A stretch of 64,000 bases of DNA from assembly GCF_002270415.1 (NCBI RefSeq), contig NZ_NNRI01000022.1, positions 1,178,001 to 1,242,000 on the forward strand, in the 5' to 3' direction. Position numbers and translations under genes: made by a program. This DNA comes from Mesorhizobium sophorae (GTDB taxonomy: Bacteria > Pseudomonadota > Alphaproteobacteria > Rhizobiales > Rhizobiaceae). The notes below the pieces were generated by a model. The model worked only from the letters and a program-made list of their open reading frames with translations, ran no database searches and was not told the DNA's origin. Below are positions 15,175-24,929 of this stretch, piece by piece (the stretch's first letter is position 1; every line of letters begins with the position of its first letter).

Positions 15175-17823
15175 ATGACAAAGGGCGAGCTTTCCACCTA
15201 CAGGGCCAAGCGGGATTTCACCAAGACGAAAGAGCCCAGCGGCGCAAGCACGATCGGGAAATCTAACCGGCTTCGATTTGTCATTCAGAAACACGCGGCC
15301 ACGCGGCTGCACTACGATCTTCGCCTTGAGCTTGATGGTGTGTTCAAGTCGTGGGCCGTTACCAAGGGACCGTCGCTGGATCCTCACGACAAACGTCTCG
15401 CAGTCGAGGTGGAGGACCATCCGCTAGACTATGGCGACTTCGAAGGCACCATCCCCAAGGGCCAATATGGCGGTGGCACCGTGCAGCTGTGGGATCGGGG
15501 ATACTGGGAGCCGGAAGGCTCTATGTCAGCTGAACAGGCTTTGGAAAAAGGCGATCTTAAGTTCACGCTCGACGGTAAGCGCCTGCACGGAAGTTTTGTC
15601 CTTGTGCGCATGAAGCATGATCGCAATGGAGGCAAACGCACCAACTGGCTGCTGATCAAGCATCGCGACAAATACGCGACCGATGGCAATGGCGACGCGG
15701 TGCTGGCGCAGGACCGATCCGTCGCCTCTGGACGAAGCATGGATAAGATTGCCGCGGGGAAGGGTGCCGGACCGAAGCCATTCATGATGCAAGGCTCAGG
15801 GGTGGCCGATGCGGATGCCGTGTGGAACGGCAATCGCGGCCATGCTGCTGACGAGCGCGCCGCCAAGCCGTCAAAGCCATCTACGCGCCCCGAACGAACT
15901 TCTCGTGCTTCGGCGGCGAAAATGCCCGACTTCATCGCACCGCAGCTGTGCCAGACGCTTTCCCGGCCGCCAGCGGGAGCGAATTGGGTCCATGAAATCA
16001 AGTTCGATGGCTACCGCGTCCAGCTGCGGGTCGAGGATAACGCCACCACGTTGAAGACCAGAAAAGGCCTGGATTGGACGGAGAAGTTTGGCGCCATCGC
16101 AAAGGAGGCGGCCAGCCTTCCCGATGGCATCATCGATGGCGAGATTGTCGCGCTCGGCGAGAATGGCGCGCCCGATTTTGCCGCCATGCAAGCTGCATTG
16201 TCCGAGCGCCGCACAAACGATCTCATCTTCTTTGCCTTTGATCTGTTATTCGCCAACGGCGTTGATCTGCGAAACCTGCCTCTCTTGGGACGCAAGGAGC
16301 GACTGAGTGCGATGCTCGGTGAGGTCGATCGCGGCGAGGAAAATCTTATCCGCTATGTCGAGCATTTCACCAATGGCGGCGATGCGGTGCTGCGCTCCGC
16401 CTGTCGTCTGTCGCTTGAAGGCATTGTCTCCAAAAAGGCTCATGCAACCTATGTCTCAGGCAGGACCGACACCTGGGCAAAATCGAAATGCCGCGCCGGG
16501 CATGAGGTCGTCATCGGCGGCTGGGCCACCACTAATGGCAAATTCCGATCGTTGCTGGTCGGCGTCAATCGGGGCGAGCATTTCGCTTACATCGGCCGTG
16601 TCGGAACCGGATACAGCGAGGCAAAGGTCAAGCAACTGCTGCCAAGGCTGAAGCAGATGCAGGCGGTCAAGTCGCCATTCACTGGCGATGGCACGCCAAA
16701 AAAGGATTCAACCGTCTTTTGGACAAAGCCCGAACTGGTTGCGGAAATCGAATTCGCCGGGTGGACTGGCGGCGGCAATGTCAGGCAGGCCGCCTTCAAA
16801 GGCTTGCGCGAAGACAAGCCCGCGAGAGAGGTTGAGGCCGAGCGACCCGCTGATCCTCAAAAGACGCAGATTGCCGAACCCGCCAAGGCAACTGCCCGGA
16901 GTGGGAAAAGCCCGGTCGTCCTGGGCGTCATCATCTCCAAGCCTGACAAGCCGCTGTGGCCGAATGCCGGCGACGGTGGCCAGCCGGTCACCAAGCTCGA
17001 TCTTGCAGAGTACTTTGAGGCCATTGGCCCCTGGATGATCGAACATCTCAAAGGTCGCCCCTGTTCGCTTGTCCGAGCCCCTGATGGATACGCCGGCGAG
17101 CAGTTCTTCCAGCGCCACGCAATGCCAGGCACGTCGAATCTGCTGGAGTTGGTGACAGTCTTCGGCGACCACAAGCCATATCTTCAGATTGACCGCGTTG
17201 AGGGCCTGGCCGCGATCGCCCAGATCGGTGGCCTGGAGCTGCATCCCTGGAATTGCCAGGCCGATCATCCTGAAATTCCCGGGCGACTTGTCTTCGACCT
17301 CGACCCTGGTCCGGAGGTTGCCTTTGCCGAGGTGGTAGCCGCAGCGAAGGAAATGCGCGATCGTCTTGAAGATCTGGGCTTGGTGAGCTTTTGCAAGACG
17401 ACGGGCGGCAAGGGCCTGCACGTTGTCACCCCATTGGCCACCCAGCGTAACAAAACGACATGGCCAGAGGCCAAGGCCTTCGCGAAGGCGGTGTGCATGC
17501 AAATGGCGGCGGACCGTCCAGACCTCTATCTCGTCAACATGGCCAAGAAGCTGCGGACGTCTCGGATCTTTCTCGACTACCTTCGAAATGATCGTATGGC
17601 GACAGCCGTTTCACCGCTGTCTCCCCGCGCCAGAGAGGGTGCGCCTGTATCGATGCCGCTGACATGGGGGCAGGTGAGGGCGGATCTCGATCCGAAAAAA
17701 TATACCGTCCGCACCGTGCCGGGCCTCCTGAAGAAGACCGTCGCCTGGGCGGACTATAATGACGGCGAACGGTCGATCAGCAGTGCCATCAAACGGATGG
17801 GTTCAGCAAAGCTCGCCGCATGA
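15175..17823 (+). CDS. ligD: DNA ligase D (phosphoesterase-ligase-polymerase)
   Basis: The 882-residue enzyme of bacterial non-homologous end joining. Residues about 30-190 form the 3'-phosphoesterase domain ([19 protein letters not shown] with catalytic His and Asp). Residues about 250-560 form the ATP-dependent ligase, with catalytic Lys276 in EIKFDGYR and downstream FFAFDLLF and [12 protein letters not shown] motifs. Residues about 590-870 form the primase/polymerase domain ([11 protein letters not shown], metal-binding [22 protein letters not shown]). The domain order is that common in Rhizobiales. No Ku gene is in the window, although LigD normally acts with Ku. The stop overlaps the start of the next ligase by 4 bases. 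Confidence 0.95.
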   Translation: MTKGELSTYRAKRDFTKTKEPSGASTIGKSNRLRFVIQKHAATRLHYDLRLELDGVFKSWAVTKGPSLDPHDKRLAVEVEDHPLDYGDFEGTIPKGQYGGGTVQLWDRGYWEPEGSMSAEQALEKGDLKFTLDGKRLHGSFVLVRMKHDRNGGKRTNWLLIKHRDKYATDGNGDAVLAQDRSVASGRSMDKIAAGKGAGPKPFMMQGSGVADADAVWNGNRGHAADERAAKPSKPSTRPERTSRASAAKMPDFIAPQLCQTLSRPPAGANWVHEIKFDGYRVQLRVEDNATTLKTRKGLDWTEKFGAIAKEAASLPDGIIDGEIVALGENGAPDFAAMQAALSERRTNDLIFFAFDLLFANGVDLRNLPLLGRKERLSAMLGEVDRGEENLIRYVEHFTNGGDAVLRSACRLSLEGIVSKKAHATYVSGRTDTWAKSKCRAGHEVVIGGWATTNGKFRSLLVGVNRGEHFAYIGRVGTGYSEAKVKQLLPRLKQMQAVKSPFTGDGTPKKDSTVFWTKPELVAEIEFAGWTGGGNVRQAAFKGLREDKPAREVEAERPADPQKTQIAEPAKATARSGKSPVVLGVIISKPDKPLWPNAGDGGQPVTKLDLAEYFEAIGPWMIEHLKGRPCSLVRAPDGYAGEQFFQRHAMPGTSNLLELVTVFGDHKPYLQIDRVEGLAAIAQIGGLELHPWNCQADHPEIPGRLVFDLDPGPEVAFAEVVAAAKEMRDRLEDLGLVSFCKTTGGKGLHVVTPLATQRNKTTWPEAKAFAKAVCMQMAADRPDLYLVNMAKKLRTSRIFLDYLRNDRMATAVSPLSPRAREGAPVSMPLTWGQVRADLDPKKYTVRTVPGLLKKTVAWADYNDGERSISSAIKRMGSAKLAA

Positions 17824-18839
17824 CATCGAAAAATGTGAAGCCGCTTTTTCGCCTTCCGTTGGATACTGCGCCGATGGAGGCAAAGGCTGCCGACGCGTTG
17901 CCTGCTAACACCGGCCAATGGCAGTACGAACCCAAATGGGACGGGTTTCGATGTCTGGCCTTCAAAGCTGGCGATGAGGTGGACTTGCGAGCAAAATCAG
18001 GTAAGCCGCTCGGCAGATATTTTCCGGAAGTCGTCTCGATTTTGCGTGAGCTGAAAGCCACGGAATTCGTCGTCGATGGCGAGATCGTTATCGAAGTCGA
18101 TGGCTCGCTTTCTTTTGACGCACTCCAGATGCGGCTGCATCCGGCAGAAAGCAGGATTCGAAAACTGTCGATGGAAACCCCGGCCAGACTGATCTTGTTT
18201 GATATCCTGGCCAATCCCGGTACCAGCTTGATCCATCAGCCTTTGTCCGCACGGCGCGTAGCGCTGGAGGCGTTCTTAAAGTCGGTTGAAAGTACCGGCC
18301 TTGAGTTGTCGAGCTGTACCCAGGATTTGACGACTGCAAAGAAGTGGCTCGGGGACTCGGGTCAGGGGTCAACGGACGGCGTCGTCGCCAAGCTCCTCAA
18401 TGACGAATATCGGCCTGGTGAGCGCACCATGGTCAAAATCAAACGCCTACGCACTGCTGATTGCGTGGTCGGAGGGTTTCGCTACCTGGCGAACTCGCGC
18501 GAGGTCGGCTCCTTATTGCTTGGCCTCTACAATGATCAGCGCAAACTCGACCATGTGGGATTTACATCGACAATCGCGCAGCAAGACCGGACAACGCTAA
18601 CGCGACGACTTGAGGCTTTGCGAGCGCCGCCTGGCTTTACAGGCAAGGCGCCCGGCGGCCCCAGCCGCTGGAGCACGGAAAGAAGCGGGCAGTGGGAGCC
18701 ATTGCGGCCAGAGTTGGTCGCAGAAGTGCGTTTCGATCACGTGACCGGCGATCGCTTCCGGCACGGCACCAAATTCCTTCGATGGCGGCCCGACAAGAAT
18801 CCGGGGCAGTGCACGTTCGAACAGATCTTGCAAAAATGA
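17820..18839 (+). CDS. ATP-dependent DNA ligase (LigC-like)
   Basis: The 339-residue product is a stand-alone ligase of the LigC type: nucleotidyltransferase domain with the adenylated Lys in [13 protein letters not shown], motif [17 protein letters not shown] and [18 protein letters not shown], then an OB-fold part from about residue 220 ending in [16 protein letters not shown]. LigC enzymes are tied to end joining and gap repair alongside LigD. The ATGA overlap with ligD shows translational coupling in one operon. Confidence 0.9.
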   Translation: MTSKNVKPLFRLPLDTAPMEAKAADALPANTGQWQYEPKWDGFRCLAFKAGDEVDLRAKSGKPLGRYFPEVVSILRELKATEFVVDGEIVIEVDGSLSFDALQMRLHPAESRIRKLSMETPARLILFDILANPGTSLIHQPLSARRVALEAFLKSVESTGLELSSCTQDLTTAKKWLGDSGQGSTDGVVAKLLNDEYRPGERTMVKIKRLRTADCVVGGFRYLANSREVGSLLLGLYNDQRKLDHVGFTSTIAQQDRTTLTRRLEALRAPPGFTGKAPGGPSRWSTERSGQWEPLRPELVAEVRFDHVTGDRFRHGTKFLRWRPDKNPGQCTFEQILQK

Positions 18840-18892
18840 AGCGCTCGTCTTGCAACGAGCATGAAGTGTCCTCGCATCCGCAGAGCGCAAAA

Positions 18893-19342
18893 TCATTTGT
18901 CCGGTTGCTGCTGCGCGGCTGGAATTTCCGGTTCCAGTGGCGGCGCGTCGATGGGGTGGGGCTCTCGGTCATGTTCGAACTGCTCGGCCCACTGCAGATC
19001 CATCAACCAAGGTTCGCGCCGGCCGATCCAGAGTTCGTAGCCGGGTATGATGTCGCCGGGAGCAAGATCGAGAGCGCCGAGCGATATCTCCGCCTCGTCA
19101 CCCCGTAATGAAGCGACACGCGATCCGCAATCGGGGCAAAAGCTTCTTCCTTCAAACGTCCTGAGTTCGCCGGCTCCCTCATAGGCAGATCGCGGCCAGA
19201 CTCCAAAGAAGTTGAAAGCACTGCCGCTTGCACGTCTGCAATCCTGACAATGGCAAAGGCCAACGCGGAGCGGAGCGCCTTTGACCGAGAAGCGAACTGC
19301 ACCACAGAGGCAACCCCCGTTGCGAACGACATCTTCGCTCAT
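18893..19342 (-). CDS. GFA (CENP-V/Gfa-like) family protein
   Basis: The 149-residue product has the zinc-binding pattern of the family: NGGCLCGAVRFSVKG, LCHCQDCRRASGSAFNFF and SFCPDCGSRVASL. The founding member was described as glutathione-dependent formaldehyde-activating enzyme; the role of most members is unknown. The C-terminus is extended and acidic/proline-rich (PHPIDAPPLEPEIPAAQQQ). The ATG at 19342 lies inside the 3' part of the next upstream minus-strand frame, so the two overlap by more than 150 bases. Confidence 0.8.
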   Translation of the reverse strand: MSEDVVRNGGCLCGAVRFSVKGAPLRVGLCHCQDCRRASGSAFNFFGVWPRSAYEGAGELRTFEGRSFCPDCGSRVASLRGDEAEISLGALDLAPGDIIPGYELWIGRREPWLMDLQWAEQFEHDREPHPIDAPPLEPEIPAAQQQPDK

Positions 19343-19727
19343 GTGCGGCTCGCATCGGAGGATCACGGTTCTCATCGGGGTTAGGCACTGGCAGCTCATC
19401 GGGCAAAAGATCCGGGTCAGGCTCTCGCACGTCAGGTGTCCAGGTTGGCGCATCCATCGGCGGTTGTTCGCTCGGCTCGCGTTTGGGCGGCATGGCTACG
19501 CTCCGGGTTTGCCGGTCGGGCGAGGTCTTACCGGCCACGGGCCGAGCGTCGCTCTGTCTGGCCGGGAAGGGGTCTGCGAGAGGGCTTTTAGGCGGTGCGC
19601 CAGCTGTCTCGGGGCTGGACTGCCCGTGACCCGCGCCTTCGTCGCTTGGGGTTTTTCGCTCGATTTCGGCGCCGGCCGCCTCCGGCTCTTTGACAATTGC
19701 ATCGTTGCGATTCTTGATCTTCGCCAT
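19179..19727 (-). CDS. Hydrophilic proline-rich protein, unknown; 3' end probably damaged
   Basis: The start has a textbook ribosome binding site (AAAGGAGG, 8-base spacer) and an exact EcfG promoter upstream. The first 125 residues are disordered-looking and rich in Pro, Asp and Glu (MAKIKNRNDAIVKEPEAAGA, then PPMDAPTWTPDVREPDPDLL). From about 19342 the frame runs over the GFA gene and becomes Cys/Arg/Leu-rich shadow translation, so the natural stop seems lost by a frameshift or deletion. The family is not recognised. Confidence 0.55.
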   Translation of the reverse strand: MAKIKNRNDAIVKEPEAAGAEIERKTPSDEGAGHGQSSPETAGAPPKSPLADPFPARQSDARPVAGKTSPDRQTRSVAMPPKREPSEQPPMDAPTWTPDVREPDPDLLPDELPVPNPDENRDPPMRAAHERRCRSQRGLPLWCSSLLGQRRSAPRWPLPLSGLQTCKRQCFQLLWSLAAICL

Positions 19728-19750
19728 TCCGGTTGCCTCCTTTGCTGGCC

Positions 19751-19775
19751 AACGACCGGCCGCAAGGAATGTTCC
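19751..19775 (-). promoter_or_regulatory. EcfG-type promoter, minus-strand side of a divergent pair
   Basis: Minus strand: GGAAC, 16 bases, CGTT; exact consensus, 24 bases before the start at 19727. Confidence 0.7.
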
Positions 19776-19784
19776 ATTTCAGGC

Positions 19785-19809
19785 GGAACTGACAGCGAGC
19801 GGGGCTGTT
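19785..19809 (+). promoter_or_regulatory. EcfG-like promoter, plus-strand side of a divergent pair
   Basis: GGAAC, 16 bases, TGTT; one mismatch. It ends 29 bases before the start at 19839. With the minus-strand promoter it makes a back-to-back stress promoter region of 59 bases. Confidence 0.5.
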
Positions 19810-19838
19810 ATCGGTCATCACACGGGAGATCGACAACA

Positions 19839-20069
19839 ATGTCTGGCAATCAAGACCGTCGCGAAACCGGTGCAACAAAATATCCGGCCAAGACCGGTGC
19901 CGACCCGTCCGATGCATTCTCCCAGGACGCGGCTGGCAATAAGAAGCCCAAGACAGGGGTTGGACTAACGCGCCCTGCGGATGAAGTGGATGACCGGACG
20001 CATCAGTCAGACGGTCAGAACCCTCCTGGCCAAGGGTCACCGGGCGGTAGAAAGAGGGATCGGCGATAA
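19839..20069 (+). CDS. Small hydrophilic protein, unknown
   Basis: A 76-residue product without hydrophobic segments (MSGNQDRRETGATKYPAKTG, ending in GSPGGRKRDRR), probably disordered. GGGAG lies about 10 bases before the ATG. It is expressed from its own EcfG-like promoter, opposite to the other disordered protein at 19727. Small disordered proteins of this kind are frequent among stress-induced rhizobial genes; no function is known. Confidence 0.6.
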   Translation: MSGNQDRRETGATKYPAKTGADPSDAFSQDAAGNKKPKTGVGLTRPADEVDDRTHQSDGQNPPGQGSPGGRKRDRR

Positions 20070-20357
20070 ATTGCCCGCACCTTTTCCGCAAGGTCTTCGA
20101 GGCTGAATGGTTTTGGCTACTTGAGCTCTACCGGCCATGAAGACACCGGTCCAAGCGCGCTGTCGCTCCCGGGCTGCGAAAGGCAGAGGGAACTCGGTTT
20201 TGGTTGCATCCCCACGTGGCTACGGCTGTAGGGGCGGGTTTTCTAGGCTCCGTTAGACAGGCTGCAAGTGACGGGCACTCAGCGAGCTTTTTTCCAGTCA
20301 GCACAGCCAACTTTTTCCTTAAACGCACGTTGTTCCTCTGCAACCGAGGAGACATCG
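20070..20357. other. Intergenic stretch before the SDR gene
   Basis: No gene is supported. A GGAAC at 20189 has no matching -10 element at 16 or 17 bases, so I do not call an EcfG promoter here. Confidence 0.35.
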
Positions 20358-21335
20358 ATGCCGAGCGATACGAAAACCGACACCTCGACGACCGTCCGAA
20401 AACAGCGGCGCATACAGCGCAAGGTCGACGCCGACGATCGAATGAAACCAAAATCGACACCCGTCGGCGCGATGCAGGCCGGCGCGCGAAAATACCCGGC
20501 GCCGCCGTTTCCAAAGCAGCATCATCCGAAACCCGGCCATGAAGCAGAGATCAAGCCAGCTCCGCTATACGTTGCACCGTTCTGGCGCGGCTCTGGCAAG
20601 CTCGAGGGCAAGGTGGCGCTGGTCACCGGAGGTGATTCCGGTATTGGGCGTGCGGTCGCCGTCCTGTTCGCACGCGAAGGCGCAGACATTGCGATCGTCT
20701 ATCTGTCGGAGGATGGCGACGCCGAGGTAACGAAGCAGTCGGTGGAAAGCGAAGGCGGCCGCTGCATAACCATCCGAGGAGATGTCGCGGACCGAAACTT
20801 CTGCCGCAAAGCTGTGGCCAACACGGTCAAGCAACTGGGAGGGCTCGACGTGCTCGTAAACAACGCAGCATTCCAGGTGCATTCAACGGATTTTGCCGAC
20901 CTGACTGAGGAGCATTTCGACACCACCTTGAAGACCAACCTCTACGGCTATTTCCATATGGCCCAAGAGGCGGTGGCGTATATGAAGGCCGGCTCGGCGA
21001 TCGTCAACACGGGGTCCATAACCGGAATAGACGGGTCGAAAGAACTGATCGACTACTCGATGACCAAGGGCGGTATTCACGCCTTCACGAGGGCCCTATC
21101 AGGCAACCTTATCGGCAAGGGCATTCGCGTCAATGCAGTCGCTCCGGGGCCGGTCTGGACACCGCTCAACCCGTCTGAAAAGCAGGCCGACGATGTCTCG
21201 AAGTTCGGCGCGAAAACCCCCATGAAGCGCCCAGCACAGCCGGAAGAAATCGCACCAGCCTATGTCTTTCTGGCATCGCCGCAATGTTCGAGCTACATCA
21301 CCGGAGAGATCCTCCCGATCATAGGTGGCTATTGA
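20358..21335 (+). CDS. SDR-family oxidoreductase (YdaD/YhdF-like)
   Basis: The 325-residue product begins with about 70 charged residues, then a PFWRGSGKLEGKVALVTG linker typical of the general-stress SDR group (Bacillus YdaD/YhdF type). The Rossmann motif is TGGDSGIGRAVA, the NNAA motif follows, and the catalytic Tyr and Lys are in YSMTKGG. The C-terminal SYITGEILPIIGGY is family-typical. It is an NAD(P)-dependent oxidoreductase with unknown substrate. The ATG at 20358 follows CGAGGAGACATCG. It stands alone among the stress genes. Confidence 0.85.
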   Translation: MPSDTKTDTSTTVRKQRRIQRKVDADDRMKPKSTPVGAMQAGARKYPAPPFPKQHHPKPGHEAEIKPAPLYVAPFWRGSGKLEGKVALVTGGDSGIGRAVAVLFAREGADIAIVYLSEDGDAEVTKQSVESEGGRCITIRGDVADRNFCRKAVANTVKQLGGLDVLVNNAAFQVHSTDFADLTEEHFDTTLKTNLYGYFHMAQEAVAYMKAGSAIVNTGSITGIDGSKELIDYSMTKGGIHAFTRALSGNLIGKGIRVNAVAPGPVWTPLNPSEKQADDVSKFGAKTPMKRPAQPEEIAPAYVFLASPQCSSYITGEILPIIGGY

Positions 21336-21393
21336 CGAACCGTGCTCGCGTCGCGCTGCGAAAGCACGCGGGGCAATCAGGGACAAAAACCCG

Positions 21394-22246
21394 TCAAGAC
21401 GTTCGCAAGAACGCGCTAATCGCTTCGGCCACAGCTTCAGGAGCCTCTTCGGCCATATGATGCCCACTCTGGATCCCTTTTCCGCTGAGCGTGGTGGTCC
21501 ATGGACGCCAAACATCGAGTACGTTGCCATAGAGCATCTCGAGATCATCCCGGGTCGACCACAGGGCCAGCGTCGGACAGGCAACCCGGCGGCCGGCCTT
21601 TCGGTCTCCGGCATCATGACATCGATCGATTGTCAGCCCTGCCCGGTAGTCTTCAAGCATACCATGGACTACTGCCGGGTCGTGGATCGCTCGCGAATAA
21701 TCGGCATAGGCCTCAGCTCCCATCGCTTCGGCCGAGCCACCATACCAGGCGTCAGGGTCGGCCATGATGGCGCGTTCAGGCTGAGCATAAAAGAACCAGT
21801 GCCACCACAGTTTTGCGAAGCGTGCATTGCAACGCTCGAGGGCTTCCAAAATAGGAACACCGTCCATGACGCGATCAGATGGGAAATTGCCGACGGGTGG
21901 TCCATGGCCGTCCGGAAAGCGGTATAGCTGCCGCGATCATGTCCTGCGATGGCAAACCGGTCAAAGCCGAGGCGATTCATCAGCGCGATGCAGTCCCTTG
22001 CTTTCGCAGCTTTGAGGAGCCGACGTGGTCGGCTGCGTCCTCCGGTATGGAAGACCGGCCGAAGCCTCGCAAGTCAGGACAGACCACCGTGTGGTCAGCG
22101 GCGAGAAGCGGCGCGACCTGGTGCCAGGTGACGTGTGTGCGGGGGTGGCCATGCAGCAGTAGCAACGGCGGCCCGGAGCCGCCGAACCTCACCCGTAGCG
22201 AAGCCTCGGGCAGATCCACCATCTGGAGACTGAACTTTTCGAACAT
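21394..22246 (-). pseudogene. Alpha/beta hydrolase (haloacetate-dehalogenase-like), two frameshifts
   Basis: Three consecutive frames together encode one protein. The first (start ATG 22246 after AAAGGGGCTG) has PPLLLLHGHPRTHVTWHQVA and VVCPDLRGFGRS; the second (from about 21990) has the nucleophile motif FAIAGHDRGSYTAFRTAMDH; the third (from about 21870) has KLWWHWFFYAQPERAIMADP and the His segment SGHHMAEEAPEAVAEAI. The intact family member is about 290 residues, with catalytic Asp in GHDRG. Shifts near 22005 and 21880 disrupt it. Confidence 0.75.
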
Positions 22247-22532
22247 CAGCCCCTTTCGGCGCCGGGAGTGCAACAGATCGCATATCTGACACCAATCCGC
22301 GCGAGCGGTATTGGTTTCGAGCGATCGTGGAATTCGAAATCGCTTCATCTCGATCGAATTACAATCCAGGCATTTTTAGTAGTCACGACAGTTCAATCAA
22401 GAATGGTGCACGGGTCCGACAGACAGTCGTTTTCTAACCCTGCGTAAGCTTGTTATTGTGCAGTGCAGCAACGATTTTGTTGCATGTGCATTGTGCGCGG
22501 TTTTCGTCACCTTGGCGCCTGAGGATCACGAT

Positions 22533-23684
22533 TTGCGAAACCTCTCAGATACAATCACTCGGCTGACCGCTATGCGTGGCCGGCCGGGTTTGTCCGTGCA
22601 CCGCGACGACCGCTTGTCCGACATAGCCGGTTTCGGATCCAATCCCGGTGCCTTGCGTGGGCGCGTCTATGTTCCTGAGAATCTCCCGCGGGGAGCCGCG
22701 TTGGTTGTCGTCCTGCACGGCTGCACGCAGACGGCGGATGCGTACGATCATGGATCTGGATGGTCGAAGCTGGCGACCGACCAGGGTTTTGCGCTGCTAT
22801 TTCCGGAGCAGCAGCGCGGCAACAATCCCAATCTGTGCTTCAACTGGTTCGTGCCCGAAGATGTCACACGCGACCGTGGAGAAGTGCTCTCCATCCGCCA
22901 GATGATCCAAGCCATGGTGACAAAGCATGGTCTCGACCACCGGCGCATTTTTATCACCGGTCTTTCTGCCGGCGGCGCCATGGCGGCGGCGATATTGGCA
23001 ACATATCCGGAAGTGTTCGCCGGCGGCGCAATCATAGCAGGGCTCGCCTACGGCAGCGCGTCGACGATCCCGGAAGCCTTCGATCGCATGCGTGGCCATG
23101 GCGGCCCAACGAAAACTGAGCTCCAGAGACGCTTGGCCGGAGCTTCGCCTCATAAAGGGACTTGGCCGAAGATTTCAATCTGGCAGGGCTCGGCCGACAC
23201 CACAGTGGTCCCGTCGAACGCGGATTCCATTCTCGCTCAATGGCAAGGAGTTCATGGCGTTGGCGCAAGCCCCACCCGAAAAGAAACGGTCGATCGACAG
23301 ATACGTCAGGTGTGGTGCGACGCGGACGGCAATGAGTTGATCGAGAAATACACGATTGCCGGCATGGGCCATGGTACGCCACTGCAGACGCTCGGTGATG
23401 ATGGCTTGGGCGTTGCCGCCCCATTCATGCTGGACGTCGGTATTTCATCAACGCGCCATATTGCGGATTTCTGGGGTCTTACAAGCCGAACTGAAGCCAG
23501 ATCTGGGGAAGCTCCGAAAAGGTCGCCAGGCAAAGCAGTGAGGACTTATGCACCTGTCGAGAATCCGCGAGCAGTACGCGCCGATGCCGCTAAGGCGCCG
23601 CAGCCTGATGCTCCGGGCGGTTCGGCCACAGGCATTACCAAGGTGATTGAGGACGCTCTGCGCGCAGCCGGCTTAATGGGTTAG
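22533..23684 (+). CDS. PHB-depolymerase-family esterase (LpqC-like)
   Basis: The 383-residue product has the esterase PHB family pattern: LVVVLHGCTQTADAYDHGSG, LLFPEQQRGNNPNLCFNWF, the nucleophile Ser in IFITGLSAGGAMAAAILATY, an Asp candidate in WQGSADTTVVPSN and the catalytic His in AGMGHGTPL. After the domain comes a charged Pro/Ala tail and a short C-terminal helix. The start is probably the TTG at 22533, which follows GAGGA by 7 bases and begins LRNLSDTITRLTAMRG as in relatives; the frame extends to a GTG at 22458. The physiological substrate is unknown. Confidence 0.8.
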   Translation: MRNLSDTITRLTAMRGRPGLSVHRDDRLSDIAGFGSNPGALRGRVYVPENLPRGAALVVVLHGCTQTADAYDHGSGWSKLATDQGFALLFPEQQRGNNPNLCFNWFVPEDVTRDRGEVLSIRQMIQAMVTKHGLDHRRIFITGLSAGGAMAAAILATYPEVFAGGAIIAGLAYGSASTIPEAFDRMRGHGGPTKTELQRRLAGASPHKGTWPKISIWQGSADTTVVPSNADSILAQWQGVHGVGASPTRKETVDRQIRQVWCDADGNELIEKYTIAGMGHGTPLQTLGDDGLGVAAPFMLDVGISSTRHIADFWGLTSRTEARSGEAPKRSPGKAVRTYAPVENPRAVRADAAKAPQPDAPGGSATGITKVIEDALRAAGLMG

Positions 23685-24207
23685 CGAAGACGCCAGCCAC
23701 AGAGCGAGACGTTGGACATGAATTACCACCTTCCTTCCGAAGTTCGAAATTTCGGCTGGAAGGTCTCGCGGTCGGGGAGGGCGTGCGCGGTTGCGCTAAA
23801 GGCCGCGTCCATCTCACCACCTGCCAGGCCGATCCAATGCGGGTTCGGCTGAAGCTTGGCGAGACCTGCGAGCGCGCACGACAGCGCGGTTAGCCGCGAT
23901 GTTCCGCTGCATATGTCGAATGCTCCGCTTCCATGACGGCGGGCTTTTTCATTTGGCCGGAACATCGATGCTCACGGGTGGTTGAGCTTCAGCGCGTTCT
24001 TCCGCGGTTCCTGCCGGCGGAGGCCAACTGACCGAAGCATTCGGCGGGTGTCCAGTTCCAGAGGCTCATGCCTACCTCCTTGTGCCAGCCGCATGTCGCG
24101 CATGTCGGACCATCTGGGCGCAGGCCAAGGACGAGTAGAAAACTGCTCGCTCGCATGCTCGCTGCCGGGGGACGGCGGATCGGAATACGATAGCTTAACC
24201 CGGTATC
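23685..24207. other. About 520 bases without a supported gene
   Basis: On the minus strand around 23740-23900 a run reading GLAKLQPNPHWIGLAGGEMD looks somewhat coding, but no start with ribosome binding site is found. No repeats, promoters or RNA-like structures were seen. Confidence 0.35.
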
Positions 24208-24396
24208 TCAGCGGGTTCCGAGCGCCTTCGCTTCGCGTTCCAGTGTCTCGCGGTTGTCGCCGTGCTTTTTGATCAACTCGCGCACATGATCAGTTGAAAG
24301 GCCGAACTTGCTGGCTAAGTAGCCAACCTCATATTCCTCGTCTCCGCTGACGCGAGTACGGTCTTGATAGCCGAGCTTATTCTTGTCGTCAGCCAT
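24208..24396 (-). CDS. DUF3606 small protein
   Basis: The 62-residue product (MADDKNKLGYQDRTRVSGDE, then EVGYLASKFGLSTDHVRELI) is a clear DUF3606 member: an RTRVS.DE.YEV segment followed by a helix that resembles a helix-turn-helix. The start lies 8 bases inside the end of the preceding gene, behind GAGGAAG, so the two are translationally coupled. The function is unknown; relatives are common in rhizobia. Confidence 0.8.
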   Translation of the reverse strand: MADDKNKLGYQDRTRVSGDEEYEVGYLASKFGLSTDHVRELIKKHGDNRETLEREAKALGTR

Positions 24397-24574
24397 TGGA
24401 TTTCTTCCTCGCCGCTGCTGGATTTTGGCCGGTAGCAGCCGTTGTCTTAGCGTCTTTCGAGTGGGCAGCCAACGCTGGGCCTGCCCCAGTCGCCTTGCGC
24501 ATGTCGCCACTGCGCGTTTCGGGCTGCCGTTTCTTCCCTAGAAGGCCTGAAAAATACTTGCTTAAAAACCCCAT
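24389..24574 (-). CDS. Small Ala-rich protein coupled to DUF3606
   Basis: The start ATG has an excellent ribosome binding site (AAAGGAGGATAGG). The 61-residue product starts MGFLSKYFSGLLGKKRQPET, an amphipathic helix, followed by an Ala/Lys-rich tail. Its stop overlaps the DUF3606 start by 8 bases. Upstream on this strand, GGAAC with AATT at 16 bases is only a weak EcfG candidate. Function unknown. Confidence 0.6.
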   Translation of the reverse strand: MGFLSKYFSGLLGKKRQPETRSGDMRKATGAGPALAAHSKDAKTTAATGQNPAAARKKSNG

Positions 24575-24861
24575 CCTATCCTCCTTTTGATCGGGCATTT
24601 CAGCCGAGTCTAATTCAAGAATTTGCGTGGGCGGGATTTGTTCCTGTGGGCAGTGTCACCGTGGTACCTGAGATGACGAAGGCCAATGCATTTCGGTCGA
24701 CGAACGTACCCATAAATTGATTGCCAACGCCAAGTTTGTTGGGATCAAGCGGGAAGAGACGACGAAAAGGCACACCGCTCAGCTGATGCCACCTTCCGGC
24801 ATGCCTCTGTCTCCCTGCTCCAGATGCGATCCTGGAAATCGGTTTGCGATCACCGTTCCAG

Positions 24862-24886
24862 GGAACATCTGGCATCGCCGCAGGTT
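24862..24886 (+). promoter_or_regulatory. EcfG-like promoter for katE
   Basis: GGAAC, 16 bases, GGTT; one mismatch in the -10 element. It ends 43 bases before the katE start. Confidence 0.45.
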
Positions 24887-24929
24887 GCTGAGCAGCTCAT
24901 TCCCAGAGCAAGCCCCAAAGGAGGACCGC

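Noticed and set aside
16055-16090. Possible second attachment site: GGATTGGACGGA in ligD resembles the dusA segment
   Set aside because: It encodes the conserved LDWTEKF of the ligase and matches the dusA segment only by chance over about 12 bases.
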